Shown: positions 21,437 through 34,400 of the stretch, piece after piece
How the letters are laid out: each line of letters begins with the position of its first letter
Numbering within the stretch: position 1 is the first letter of the stretch
Assembly: GCF_011386835.1 (NCBI RefSeq)
Contig: NC_088792.1
Span: 108,534,421-108,598,420 of the forward strand
From: Chrysemys picta bellii
Taxonomy: Eukaryota > Chordata > Testudines > Emydidae
DNA length: 64,000 nt
Direction: 5' to 3'
The notes under the pieces: generated by a model
The model's database searches: none
What the model saw: the letters and a program-made list of their open reading frames with translations, nothing else
What the model was told of the DNA's origin: nothing
Program-made: the position numbers and the translations under genes

Positions 21437-24398
21437 GGTAATAAGCAGGAAGAATTGGAAGTGCTAATACATAAATACAACTATGACATTGTTGGCATCA
21501 CCAAAACTTGGTGGGACAATACACATGATTGGAACGTTTGTATGGATGGGTACAGTTTTCCCAGGAAGGATAAACAGGGGAAAAAGGGAGGAGGTGTTAC
21601 CTTATATATTAAAAATGTACACACTTGGACTGAGGTGGAGATGGAAATAGGAGACGGAAGTGTTGAGAGTCTCTGGGTTAGGCTAAAATGGGTAAAAAAC
21701 AAGGGTGATGTTATGCTAGGAGTCTACTACAGGCCACCTAACCAGGTGGAAGAGGTGGATGAGGCTTTTTTTAAACAACTAACAAAATCATCCAAAGCCC
21801 AAGATTTGGTGGTGATGGGGGACTTCAACTATTCAGATATATGTTGGGAAAATAACACAGTGGGAAACAGACTATCCAATAAGTTCTTGGACTGCATTGC
21901 AGACAACTTTTTATTTCAGAAGGTTGAAAAAGCTACTGGGGGGAAGCTGTTCTAGATTTGATTTTAACAAATAGAGAGGAACTCGTTGAGAATTTGAAAG
22001 TGGAAGGCAGCTTGGGTGAAAGTGATCATGAAATCATAGAGTTCACAATTCTAAGGAAGCGTAGAAGGGAGTACAGCAAAATAGAGACAATGGATTTCAG
22101 GAAGGCAGATTTTGGTAAGCTCAGAGAGCTGATAGGTAAGGTCCCATGGGAATCAAGACTGTGGGGAAAAACGACTGAGGAGAGTTGGCAATTTTTCAAA
22201 GGGACACTATTAAGGGCCCAAAAGCAAGCTATTCCGCTAGGTAGGAAAGATAAAAAATGTGGCAAAAGACCACCTTGGCTTAACCAAGAGATCTTGCATG
22301 ATCTAGAAAATAAATAGGAGTCGTATAAAAAATGGAAACTAGGACAAATTACAAAGGATGAATATAGTCAAACAACAAGGAATGCAGGGGAAAGATTAGA
22401 AAGGCAAAGGCACAAAATGAGCTCAAACTAGCTACAGGAATAAAGGGAAACAAGAAGACTTTTTATCAATACATTAGAAGCAAGAGGAAGACCAAGGACA
22501 GGGTAGGCCCACTGCTCAGTGAGTAGGGAGAAACAGTAACAGGAAACTTGGAAATGGCAGAGATGCTTAATAACTTCTTTGTTTTGGTCTTCACCGAGAA
22601 GTCTGAAGGAATGCCTAACATAGTGAATGCTAATGGGAAGGGGGTAGGTTTAGAAGATAAAATGAAAAAAAAGAACAAGTTAAAAATCACTTAGAAAAGT
22701 TAGATGTCTGCAAGTCACCAGGGCCTGATGAAATGCATCCCAGAATACTCAAGGAGCTAATAGAGGAGGTATCTGAGCCTCTAGCTATTTTCTTTAGAAA
22801 ATCATGAGAGACAGGAGAGATTCCAGAAGACTGGAAAGCGGCAAATATAGTTCCCATCTAAAAAAGGGAAATAAAAACAACCCAAGAAACTGCAGACCAG
22901 TTAGTTTAACTTCTGTGCCAGGGAAGATAATGGAGCAAGTAATTAAGGAAATCATCTGCAAACACTTGGAAGGTGGTAAGGTGATAGGGAATAGGCAGCA
23001 TGCATTCGTAAAGATCAAATCATGTCAAACTAATCTGATAGCTTTCTTTGATAGGATAATGAGTCTTGTGGATAAGGGAGAAGCGGTGGATGTGGTATAC
23101 CTAGACTTTAGTAAGGGATTTGATATGGTCTTGGCATTATATTCTTTGCAATAAACTAGGCAAATACAACTTAGATGGGACTACTAAAAGGTGGGTGCAT
23201 AACTGACTGGATAACCATACTCAGAGAGTTGTTATTAATGGTTCCCAATCCTGCTGGAAAGGAATAACAAGTGGGGTTCTGCAGGGGTCTGTTTTGGGAC
23301 CGGCTCTGTTCAATATCTTCATCAACGACTTAGATATTGGCATAGAAAGTACGCTTATTAAGTTTGCAGATGATACCAAACTGGGAGGGATTGCAACTGC
23401 TTTGGAGGATAGGGTCAAAATTCAAAATGATCTGGACAAATTGGAGAAATGGTCTGAGTTAAACAGGATGAAGTTTAATAAAGACAAATGCAAAGTGCTC
23501 TACTTAGGAAGGAACAATCAGTTTCAAACATACAGAATGGGAAGAGACTGTCTAGGAAGTAGTATGGCAGAAAGGGATCTAGGGGTTATAGTGGACCACA
23601 TGCTAAATATGAGTCAATAGTGTGATGCCATTGCAAAAAAAGCAAGCATGATTCTGGGATGCATTAACAGGTGTGTTAAACATGCATCCGAAGAAGTGAC
23701 GTTTTAACTCACGTAAGCTTATGCCCAAATAAATCTGTTAGTCTTTAAGGTGCCACCAGACTCCTTGTTGTTTTTGTAGATACAGACTAACACGGCTACC
23801 CCCTGATACTTAACAGGTGTGTTGTGAGCAAGAGATGAGAAGTCATTCTTCCGCTCTACTCTGCACTGGTTAGGCCTCAACTGGGGTATTGTGTCCAGTT
23901 CTGGGCACCGCATTTCAAGAAAGATGTGGTGAAATTGGAGAGAGTCCAGAGAAGAGAAACAAGAATGATTAAAGGTCTAGAGAACATGACCTATGAAGGA
24001 AGGCTGAAAGAATTGGGTTTGTTTATTTTGGAAAAGAGAAGACTGAGAGGGGACATGATAGCAGTTTTCAGGTATCTAAAAGGGTGTCATAAGGAGGAGA
24101 GAGAAAACTTATTCATCTTAGCCTCTAAGGATAGAACAAGAAGCAATGGGCTTAAACTGCAGCAAGGGAGGTTTAGGTTGGACATTAGGAAAAAGTTCCT
24201 GTCAGGGTGGTTAAACACTGCAATACATTGCCTAGGGAAGTTGTGGGATCTCCATCTCTGGAGATATTTAAGAGTAGGTTAGATAAATGTTTATCAGGGA
24301 TGGTCTAGACAGTATTTGGTCCTTCCGTGAGGGCAGGGGACTGGACTCAATGACCTCTCGAGATCCCTTCCAGTCCTAGAATCTATGAATCTATGTCT
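21437..24398 (+). mobile_element. 5'-truncated CR1 LINE copy (ORF2 remnant)
   Basis: It starts inside the endonuclease domain ([20 protein letters not shown]) and runs through linker and reverse transcriptase (a FADD box near residues encoded at 23365) to a CR1 3' end with 'gaatctatgaatctatg'. It is the same subfamily as the copy at 35908-40188 and aligns with it throughout, but several stops and frameshifts break it. A SINE sits inside at 23678-23811. The frameshift after the endonuclease domain (six Gs at about 21937-21943) is shared with the other copy. Confidence 0.9.
23678..23811 (-). mobile_element. Cry-type SINE inserted in CR1
   Basis: It is flanked by 12-bp direct repeats 'aacaggtgtgtt' (23666-23677 and 23812-23823), and the uninterrupted CR1 at 39592-39605 shows that sequence once. 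On the minus strand it reads GTATCAGGGGGTAGCCGTGT, then TAGTCTGTATCTACAAAAAC and the 'gcataagctta' tail. It is nearly complete and younger than the CR1 it interrupts. Confidence 0.9.
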
Positions 24399-26115
24399 GG
24401 GAGTCAAACATTTAAGTGGATGCCCTTGGTAGACCACAGAAGGGGGAATGCAGGTGCTGTTGCTCTGAACTATGGCATTTGGCACATTGCAGAATTGAGC
24501 CCTTACTGTGTCTCCCCATTCCCTTTTGAAGTCATTCTCTTAGCTATACTTCACATTTGTTCCCTTTTTAAAACTTAAATGCAACCTTCCAGTATTAAAT
24601 ATTTTGTAAATTAAGCTTTGCAAGGTTCAAATAATAAAAATAATTTGTATTCAGAAACTAAAAGTTAAGAGTGAGATTGAGGCTTGCCAGAAATCAGGGT
24701 CTGCAGCAAAGCCAGGGCAACCTAAAGAGCACGGTTGGCCTGTATAGGCTGCCTGATTGGCTATGACACCTGATTGGTTGGAAGAGTCAGCAGACAGATC
24801 TTAAGCCTAGAAGCAAGCAATTCAGCAGCTGCTCAATGCCTTTGCCCTTGGCTGTGATAACTGCTGTACCTGATTATTCCAGCCCCGCTCCTGCCTCAGC
24901 TGCAGCCTTGCCTCGCTTCGGGTAACCCAGCTCTCACCTTTGGCTCTGACACCTGGCCTCTGACCCTGGGCTCTGATTCTTGACTCCTGCTATGACCATT
25001 AGGCTTGATTCCTGCTTCAACCTCGAGGACTGTAGCGGCACCAATCTCCAGGGAACAGGTTTGGGAACCTATTCTGTCTCCAAGTCATAATTCCTACCAT
25101 TGCTCCTTCCATATTCCTGATGGGGAGTAACTTGCAATACCCTTTTACAGGGCAGAGCATACCACTTGCACTACTGACCAGTACTTCATGGAGATGGAGC
25201 CAATGCTATTTCCTTCCCCTCTTTGGCACTTGCTCAGGGCTGGGGAGTATTGACTCCATGGAGTCTGTTCCCATGCACCATTTGGTGATCTAGATATCCC
25301 TCAGAGGGTATTGAAACCATGCTTCATTATTCCCCTGTGGGGATACCTTAGGGGCAATTAATAGTCTTGCTCTAAAGTAGCATTTTTTAACTTGAATTTA
25401 TTATGTTACGGGGCATCTGGGCTTATCAGTCACTTCAAAACTATTCACTTTATGTACAGTTCTCAGGCTGAGTTTCTGAAACTGTTTCCAAACACAAGCA
25501 TAAGAAGGCAAGAGCTGTTTCTAAAAGAAAGATGCGTATATCCACTTTCTCTGCAGAGAAAGTGTGATCTCTTCACATGTCACAGCTTCCTGAAGAGCAT
25601 TATCCCGTTGTGATTGCCAGCACAAAGGGAAGCAACAGAAATGGCTTTAAAAGAGAGTTAAGAGGAAAACAATGTGGAGGTAGCATTGCAAACTGACCAC
25701 TAAGGACTGGAGAGACAGGTTTTCCTTTGATCCTGTAACATCTGATATTCCTATCCTGTTACTTTACAGTACCTTTATCATTGTTCCAAATATAACAACA
25801 ATTATTAATTATTTGAGTCTTCATGGTCTGGATGATATATGTAGAAAGCATTTCTGGATCTTTAGTATATGCTTTTTTCTATTCCCTTTCAAAGAACATT
25901 TCATTGTAACATGTTTTGCTGCTAGACGTACCACATATGGTCTCATAAGATAAGGGAAGGAAGAATTAATTAACATCTAAATGATGTCTATTTTAAAATG
26001 CTAATTATGCTTAATTACTGTGTGAATATTTTATCATACATCACTCAGTGGTTTAAACAATGTATTTTTATATTGAATATTTATATATAAAAAGATATGC
26101 CCACAACCAAATTTT

Positions 26116-26118
<3 letters not shown>

Positions 26119-26202
<84 letters not shown>
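26119..26202 (+). repeat. (TA)n microsatellite
   Basis: About 42 uninterrupted TA dinucleotides. Confidence 0.97.
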
Positions 26203-26204
<2 letters not shown>

Positions 26205-26901
26205 CAGTTAGAACACTTATTCTTGCTTGCAATTAATATTGAGTGTCTTCATGGCAACGTTAGTTCAATTTTCCACATATTTGTATGTTGAAGAACATTA
26301 CTTCCCACATTCTTTTTTGGAGGGAGAGGCTGGGGGAAATATTTTCAAATGTGCTACAGAAATACAGAAACTTTAGCATAATCTAGGGCCAGATCCAAGA
26401 ACCCATTGAAGTCAATGGAAAAATTGCAAAGGATTTTAGATCTTTGATGAGCAAATGTTAAAGGTAGAATATCATTACCACTTGCTAAAGTGGGATGGGA
26501 TTTGGTTTTTTAAACTTCTGGAAGCAATGTATGTTTTGCAATAAATCTACTTATAATTGAAGGTGTTTGATGTATTTGAGAATTGTTTGATATTAAGCCC
26601 ATGCTGTATCACAACGTTTTTTCCCTGTGAAAGAGAACATCAGAGGGAATAGGTGACACATGCTTTAAATATTTGATTTAATTTTGGTCTGTTTACACTA
26701 GTGCAACCCCACTGAAGTGAAAAGAGCTGAATCAATGGAACTGAAGATAATTTAAGGAGAATGGGTCAAATGATTTTATACTGATGCACATATAAACATG
26801 ATTCTGATAGACTTGGGTTCTTCCTTGCTTAATTACTCATTATGAGCTAATCCGTTTCTCAGTAATAAAAATTTACTTTTGAAAGAATGCTTGTGCCTAA
26901 A

Positions 26902-26948
26902 GGTGAAATCCTGGCCCTGCTGAAATCAATATGAGCCAGGATTTCACC
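26902..26948 (+). repeat. Perfect 14-bp inverted repeat (MITE-like hairpin)
   Basis: GGTGAAATCCTGGC at 26902-26915 is the exact complement of 26935-26948, around a 19-bp spacer. The pattern matches an amniote hairpin-like repeat family in which the spacer contains 'tgaa(g/a)tcaat'. Confidence 0.65.
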
Positions 26949-27252
26949 CATAATTTTCTTCATTACCCTCCCATTATCCACTTAGGCCATGATTACTCAA
27001 AGCCCTTCATCATGTATATAACTTTAAACCATTGAGTAATCCCACTGGTTTAAATGAAACTCACAGGCATACAGTTATATACCTATTTAAAGGCCTTGTT
27101 GGATCATGGTCTTAGTGCATTAATTTTTATATAAAAACTGAATTGAGAGTACAAGTTATTTTCTAAGAGTTTACTACTAGAAAAGAGAGTGTACTGTACA
27201 AGATAAAGGAGTTGAAGCCATACAAATTATGGACTAAAGCAAGTATACATGC

Positions 27253-28065
27253 TGTCAAAGCTGCTTCCCCACTATGAACTTTAGGGTACAAATGTGGGGG
27301 CCTGCATGAAACTTCTAAGCTTAACTACCAGCTTAGATCTGGTCCGCTGCCACCACTCTCGATGCTAATTCCCTTCCCTGGGTAGCCTTGAGAGACTCTT
27401 CACCAATTCCCTGGTGAATACAGATCCAAACCCCTTGGTTCTTAAAACAAGGAGAAATTAACCATTCCCCCTCCTCCCTTCCACCAACTCCTGGTGGATC
27501 AAGATCCAACCCCCTTGGATCTAAAAACAAGGAAAATCAAACAGGTTCTTAAAAAGAAGGCTTTTAATTAAAGAAAAGGTAAAAATCATCTCTGTAAAAT
27601 CAGGATGGAAAATAACTTTACAGGGTAATCAAACTTAAAGAGCCCAGAGGACCCCCCTCTAGCCTTAGGTTCAAAGTTACAGCAAAAAGAGATAAGCACC
27701 CTAGTAAAAAGTACATTTACAAGTTGAGAAAACAAAGGTAAACTAACACGCCTTGCCTGGCTGTACTTACAAGTTTGAAATATGAGAGACTTGTTCAGAA
27801 AGATGTGGAGAGCCTGGATTGATGTCTGGTCCCTCTTAGTTCCAAGAGCGAACAACTTCCCAAACAAAGAGCACAAACAAAAGCCCCCCCCCCCAAGATT
27901 TGAAAGTATCTTGTCCCCTTATTAGTCCTTTGGGTCAGGTGTCAGCCAGGTTACCCGAGCTTCTTAACCCTTTACAGGTAAAAGGATTTTGGAGTCTCTG
28001 GCCAGGAGGGATTTTATGGCACTGTACACAGGAGAGCTGTTACCCTTCCTTTTATAGTTATGACA
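27253..28065 (-). mobile_element. 813-bp solo LTR-like element, TGTCA...TGACA
   Basis: It begins TGTCA and ends TGACA, so it has the short inverted ends of an LTR. Read on the minus strand there is a TATAAA box close to the 5' end (complement at about 28048-28054), which suggests minus orientation. The body is unique, non-coding and well preserved. I see no convincing target-site duplication. It resembles a high-copy turtle repeat I recognise by its 'gggtaatcaaacttaaagag' segment. Confidence 0.6.
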
Positions 28066-28066
28066 C

Positions 28067-28158
28067 ATAGAATCATAGAATATCAGGGCTGGAAGGAACC
28101 TCAGGAGGTCATCTAGTCCAACCCCCTGCTCAAAGCAGGACCAATCCCCAACTAATGC
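28067..28158 (-). mobile_element. CR1 3' end fragment, antisense
   Basis: It shows 'catagaatcatagaatatca', 'gctggaaggaacctcaggag' and 'gtcatctagtccaacccc', the typical antisense of a CR1 3' terminus with its 'attctatga' repeat. It directly abuts the LTR-like element. Confidence 0.9.
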
Positions 28159-31100
28159 CTTATTATAAAAGCTGTTTGATTGATTTTGAATCAATTCATT
28201 TGTCTTTACCATAGCCTGTTTAGAGCCAGGTTCTCCCTGCCTATTTAAGACCTTACTTTGCAAGCAGTCCTATTTATTTAAGTGGGGCTACGCTTATAAG
28301 TAACATCTCACTAGTAGAATTGGTCAGACTTCTTGATGGAACAATATACTTTGGTTTTCAGATGAGATTCTGGTTTTTGGACATTCAGTTCTTTTTCAAA
28401 AACATTGACATTTTGCAGATAGACACTTTCCTAAACAAAAGTGTTCAGTTGAAACCCCAACTTTCCATTACCCACCCCCCCAGTCTTTTGACAAATTTTT
28501 TGACTAGTCCCCATCTGGACCTGGATTAGGGCTTTCTTTTTAATGAGTAATATCGGAATTATCCAAGAAAAAATACTTACAAAAATAATATTTAGCACTT
28601 ATATAGCACTTTCCATGTTCAAAGTGCTTTATAAACAGTTACTAACTAAATTGCTCTTGTGTTTTTGATAAAAAAATGTGGTGAATCAGAGAGTAAACAG
28701 TTCAATGTGATTCCAATCAATGACAAAGAAATAGCTTACAAATAAAGACTTGTACAATATTTAAACTTCTTTTACATATTTGTTTCCATCTAACATTGGT
28801 CAATGCAATTCTCCACCCCTGACAAAGATGCAGCTTACTAATATTTTCCGTTGCTAAGAATATTCTATTAACTGCTCAAACTGAAGTGCATGCTATTAGT
28901 GGCTATATATAATTTAGAGATTTAAATACAAAAAATAGGAAAACCAAACAGCATTAAGGGAAAGAAAAATGACATCTGAGTTAAATGAGGAAACAGAAAA
29001 ATCTCTGTAGGTGTTAATGGACATGTCAGATAAAAAATAAAAACACTAATAGGATGTTTGTGGTGTCTGTATAACAATGGAATGTATTAAGGAAATTTAT
29101 TCTCAGTAAGCTTGTTAAAAAGTGGATAGATACATTTATTACATAACTACTTTGGGGAAGCACTAGTTTGGCGAATTAATAGGATCAGATACATTTATAC
29201 ATTTTTAAAGACAATGTTGGCTCCTGTTCTTTCTTGCCCTCATTTTTCTTTCTTGCCCATATAATGCTTGTGAAAGATAATGTCATAAAACCTAGTTTAT
29301 GGCACAAATAGAAGACCGTATGTCATATGACATAAGACTGTATGTCATATGACCTGTTTTATGGTGTACATCAACTTAGTCAGTAATTGGACTGACTCAG
29401 CCTGGATTCGGCGAAGAAAATTCTTCCTCTTCCCTCACCTTCCCCGCAAAAACCCACATAATAAATGTGATGTTGCTGACATAAAATTCATTTATATTAA
29501 ACATGCATACTGTTTTGTCCTCTTAGACTGGTCTAAGTTAATGACGGTCTTGTACAGGATTTTATAGCCCTGGCACATGCCCTACAGGGCTCAAAGCTTA
29601 AAGGTGGAAGAGATTATAAGGCCCACCAACTGTCCACTATGACAATTTCCTTTATTTTACAGCAAAAGTTCTGTTTGCTGACTGAAGCATGGCACTATAT
29701 ACTTATATTCTTCTAATTGGAATAATAGAATATGTTGCATAATTGAAGCAAGTGTAAAGACACCGAAAAACAAACAAACAATTCAAGGGTTTTAAGACAG
29801 AGAACCAACAGATGTGCTAATCATCACCTGGTTTGGAGTTGTTGCTCACCAAGGTTCTCAAGTGACTTTAGTGACCTAATTACAAAATATATAATGTTAC
29901 TCACACATGCAATTTTCTTTTGAGTCTCTTGGTATTTGATGTTTACCTAAAACCCCAGATCCTGAAGGCAAGTGATTATGGGAGAATCTCACTATTCATT
30001 AAAAAGGTTCTAGGCATCATCGTTGCAAGGAAAAGCTTAAAAAATTAACCTGAATATGCTCAAAAGGCTCAAAAACCAGAAAGCAAATCCAAAGAACCCA
30101 ATATATTTTTAATTCTTAAAATCTTTTTGAATTTGATTCTTGACACTTTGGCATGTTTTGCTTGTTTGGAAATAGCATCTCCACTCATTGACTATGCAGA
30201 AAAAGTATAATTGTAGTGTATTTATCAAGAGTATGAGCTAAAGCAGGAAAATACCTGTTGTTCCAAAATTTCTAATTTAGATTAAGGGAACATGGAATTT
30301 GCATCAAATTTCAGCATGTGGAGACCCTTCAGAGACAACTTTGAGCAAAAGGAATGCAGTAGTAGAAAAAACATAAACACCCTTGCAACTCAGTAATCAA
30401 TACTTTCACTTTGACAGGGAACTGTTTAAGATGCCAGTAACTGTGAGCTTTGTGCCATTCTCTTGAGTAGCTTGCCCTTATTCAGTCCCTCTCTGCTTAA
30501 AAGCAAATAAATTGCCTTAAAATAAAAAGAGAACTGAAATTGTTTTAGTTAATCTCTAAATGCTGGAATTCATCATTTAAATACTAATAAACTACAGCCT
30601 ATTAAGCAATTTATCATTTTGCTTGAGTGTATGCTAAGGAAAGGGGAATGCACTGCAAACTGGGTAAGTGCCTGAATATAAATAAATATGTACTATGCAC
30701 ACTTAGGGCCAGAATTTTCAAAAGGGTTTAGCATCTGCAATTGAGGCCATCTTTAAGAGATCTCTGCAAATCTGCCCTTACTGAGAAACCTAAAACGTGA
30801 CTGAGGACTGCTGAAAAGATCTGAGCGATTTTGTGGGTGTGAGCACTTGGCAACCTGAGCTTAAGCCCTTTTGAAAATGCAGCTCCGAATCATGCTAATT
30901 GATCCCTATCCTATTGTCCATCCTTGACTAGAATTACAACCAACATCATAGGCCAAGTGTCCTTTTTGTATTATACAATTCTAAAATATTTTGCTTCCCT
31001 TGAAAGTCTTAAATCTCAAAGCACTTGTATACTCATTGCTTACAAATTAAGCTTCAAATACTCCCATCCATTTCTGTGGGTGCAGAGCAGCGTAGACAGG

Positions 31101-33573
31101 TCCTGGGACAATGGGAGGGGCAATGTAGGTAGAGAAATTCTTTCTCCTTTCTACCTCACCCAATAATCTCTTTCATGGGTGCTTTGCAGAGATAAATGTG
31201 AGCAGTTGAGGAAGAGGCAGAATGAATTGGGCTATGTACATCCAATGTACACTCCCTCCACCCCCCTGCCCAGGAAACCAGCAAAGATTCCCATGATGAT
31301 GAGGCTTTCATCATCATTCATTTATGCTAGTTTCCTCCATAGTCACATGAAATGAACACACACACACACCCCACCACCAAGAAAGGTAGAATTCAGAACC
31401 TGCAGACACAGCATGTAAACAAACCGGCCTGGCCCGCCAGGGGCTTTCCCTGAACAAGCGGTGGACTGGCTTTGAGAACCAGTGCTCTAGAACACTTAAC
31501 AAAAGGATTGTTTGGGCACTTTCCCTACAATATGCTTTCAGACTTGCTAATTCTGAATATTCAAAAATCATGAGTTGGGATCCAACAAATATATAATTGG
31601 TTTAAAAATCATGGTTTTTCTTTAAATCCTGGAGTTATTTTCCTGTACTGCCTTTTACTGAGTCATTAGAAACCACTCAGTTCACATGTTTAAGCTTTTC
31701 TCTGTAAACATGAGGGCTAGAAACGTTTTTTCCAAAGCTGAGATTCTCCAGTAATCACCTGACTGCAGGAGTAAGTGCTCTACAAAAAAAGGTTTAGCAA
31801 CACTGACTTCTTTGCTTACTGGACACAAGTACATCCGACTAACAGGGAGTGATATCAGTTTTGTTTCTTTAGACAACTATAAATCTATTAGCTATACATA
31901 ATATATTCTGTAAGTAGATATTTTCCCTTTCACACGTCTGTATTTACCCCTTCTTAATGACACCTTCTAAGCCTGAGACTCTACTGTCTAACAGCTTCCT
32001 GTTGAGACCCAGGACCATTACCTGTAACACCATTGTATCACTTTGTCCCCTGATTAAGGATTGACTTCACTTGCAATTGACTCGATTTCATGAAGAGAGC
32101 TTTATTTCCTTGTTATGATAGCTTGGCCACTAGTATTTATTAGGTTCTCTTTTATATATACACCATATAATTTCCCTCTATGGTTACTATAAAAGATTTA
32201 TATATTTGAACTACTCAAATATTATTGAAAGATAAAATGTCATTGTTCAGTGCTTTTATTTATTTATTATCTGAACCTCATGGCTCTCCTAAATTAGACT
32301 GGAAATCTCATAGGTACAGGCTGCACTGTTAAATTTGTTTCTAATTAGGTGTTTCTTGTAGTATTTCCAACTTCTCTTAGGTGGGTTTTTTATTTGTTTT
32401 CTGTTTGGTTTTTGCTTTGGTTTTTTGCAGCAATTCTAGTGGGCTGACCTCAACCTCCCCCTCCCTCCCAAAAGTGCAAAGGCATTGCAAAAAGGAAAAT
32501 AAAATGAAAAAGTAGGAACCTTTTCCAAACTTCAGAAAACAGGGATGATTTGTCTTTTTTCCCCCCTCTAGACTGACTGGCATATGTCTACATTTGAAAC
32601 ATTAAGATTAAAGTGATAGCAATCCCTTCAGAGAGGTAAAAAGTCAATGATTATATAGGAAAAGGGGACATAAACAAGGTGAAAAAATAAGCCTCCTCTG
32701 AATACAAGAACTGTTGAAGTCTCTTTTTTACAATAGTCAGTGCTGACATTTAAAGCTTATGTTATCCCTGAGTGAATATGCCACACAGCATGTCTTGAGA
32801 AAGCATGCAATGTAGCATTTTATTAACTTTTTGTGACCCATCACCATTTGATTTCAATACACAAAGCTAAAACAAAAATATACAAACAAAGCCTCCAAAG
32901 ATACCAGAAAGATACCCACAGGTGCAGTAGTACTTATAAAAATCTCGTATGGCATAAATAATGGCTTCTTTCCTTTGTGTGAGTGTAGGAAGGGGAACCC
33001 TATTGAAACTCTAAAGATACCAAAGGGTCAATTCTGCAAGAGGATAACCAGGGCTGCTCCCTGCATACCTACTGTAACAGCCTGTTTGTGCACCACTTCT
33101 CATGGCAGACAGACTTTCCAGCATAGTAGTAGGATTAACTACTCCATGCCTTTCAAAGGCACTGATCCAGCACCTACTGAAGTCAGTGGAAATACTCCCA
33201 TTGACGTCAATGGCCTTTGGATCAGACCTTAGCTACCTAATCCCAGATGTGGGAATGCAGTATATGACCCAAAATGAGGGAAACCACAAATGGAGGAGAG
33301 TGTTCTGCAGTGTAAATAACTCTTTATTGACCCTCACTTATGGATTCTTGTCCACAATAAATGAGAAGACATCAAATGTGTAAGGAACATAGGTAATGTT
33401 GGGACTAAAATAAGTGATGTCCTTCAATGAAAGACAGTTGATAGGCATCCCATGTACTATGTTTGGTTATAGAAGTCCTGGTTCGCTGTCTGCTACTGTG
33501 TGTAAGCGAACATGTCTGGGAGTAGAGTGGGAAGGTTTGAGGTCCCAAAGAGATACTTATTCTTTACATCTAG
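28159..33573. other. No gene seen; long AT-rich intergenic or intronic stretch
   Basis: It contains degenerate old repeats only: a 'tatagcactttccatgttcaa' motif at about 28600-28640, a diverged inverted repeat at 30712-30885 ('ccagaattttcaaaaggg' against 'cccttttgaaaatgc'), a short CA run near 31358 and a hAT-like fragment at 31398-31486. None of the open frames has a recognisable domain. Confidence 0.45.
31398..31486. mobile_element. hAT-type miniature element fragment (second family)
   Basis: It has 'gtaaacaaaccggcctggcc' followed by 'cgccaggggctttccctg', 'gcggtggactggctt' and the end 'tgagaaccagtg'. This resembles hAT-type ends with 'ggttctcaaa' termini. It is truncated at the left. Confidence 0.5.
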
Positions 33574-33903
33574 CATGGCGGTCGGCACTCTTCGGCACAT
33601 GCCCCATCAGGGTAATCCGCTGGTGAGCCGCGAGATGGTTTGTTTACACTGACCATCCGCAGGCATGGCCCCCCGCAGCTCCCAGTGGCCGCAATTCACC
33701 GTTCCTGGCCAATGGGAGCTGCAGGAAGCCGCAGGGACTTGCTAGCCGCCGCTTCCCGCAGCTCCCATTGGCCGGGAATGGCGAACCATGGCCACTAGGA
33801 GCTGCGCAAGCCATGCCTGAAGATGGTTAATGTAAACAAAATGTCTCATGGCCCACCAGCAGATTACCCTGATGGGCTGCGTGCCAAAGGTTGCCGACCC
33901 CTG
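33574..33903. mobile_element. Complete hAT-type miniature element (330 bp, long inverted repeats)
   Basis: About 95 bp at each end are inverted copies: on the left 'ggtcggcactc', 'ggtaatccgctgg' and 'tttgtttaca', on the right the complement. The middle is a GC-rich near-palindrome with 'gcagctcccattggccg'. The element is flanked directly by 'atctag' on both sides (33568-33573 and 33904-33909). No coding capacity. Confidence 0.8.
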
Positions 33904-33985
33904 ATCTAGTAGATACTTCATCTGTAGATAAGTCTGTCCTTAGGCAACCATAACCCACACCTACATTGTGTGTGTCCCTCTGTCC

Positions 33986-34075
33986 CCCTCTATTGGTGGC
34001 TATGGCCAGAAGGGACCTGTCTGACCTCTTGTATACCACAGACCAAAAAACATGAAGTAACCACTACATTGAGCC
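33986..34075 (-). mobile_element. CR1 tail fragment, antisense
   Basis: It contains 'ggccagaagggacctgtctg' then 'acctcttgtataccacagacc', matching the antisense 3' region of CR1-like elements. Confidence 0.65.
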
Positions 34076-34149
34076 TATTTACTTGCCCAGAGATTTCAAG
34101 AATTTTAATAGTTCTTAATTTATGGCCCTTCTTTAGACACTTGTGTTAG

Positions 34150-34400
34150 TGCAGGAAAGAGTTGGGCTTCGTCTAGTGATCTGAGCAAAGTATTAAGACT
34201 TAGGTGCTTCTCAGTTCTCATCCTAACCTTGACTTACCCTATGGCATGGGGCAAGCCTTCTAACCTCTCAACCTCTCTGTACAATAGGAAGAATGACGAT
34301 AATACTTTCCTACCTACCTATGTCACAAGGCTGTTGAAGCATTAATTCGTATTTTAAAGCACTGTGAAGCAGAAAGGCCCTTTATAAATGCAAATGATTT
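34150..34400 (-). repeat. MIR SINE copy, antisense
   Basis: On the plus strand it shows antisense MIR order: a 'ggcaagccttctaacctctc' block, 'ctctgtacaataggaa', 'aatactttcctacctacc', 'aaggctgttgaagcatta' and 'taaagcactgtgaa'. Confidence 0.65.

Larger units (their letters stand above)
24399..27252. other. No gene seen; intergenic with simple repeats
   Basis: A GC-richer patch at about 24660-25050, with 'cctgattggct'-type motifs and CT-rich text, may be an unidentified LTR or other repeat. The rest is AT-rich, with a long TA microsatellite and hairpin-like repeats at 26383-26446, 26902-26948 and 26988-27118. Confidence 0.45.

Noticed and set aside
26097..26291. Frame of alternating Ile-Tyr
   Set aside because: It is only the translated TA microsatellite.
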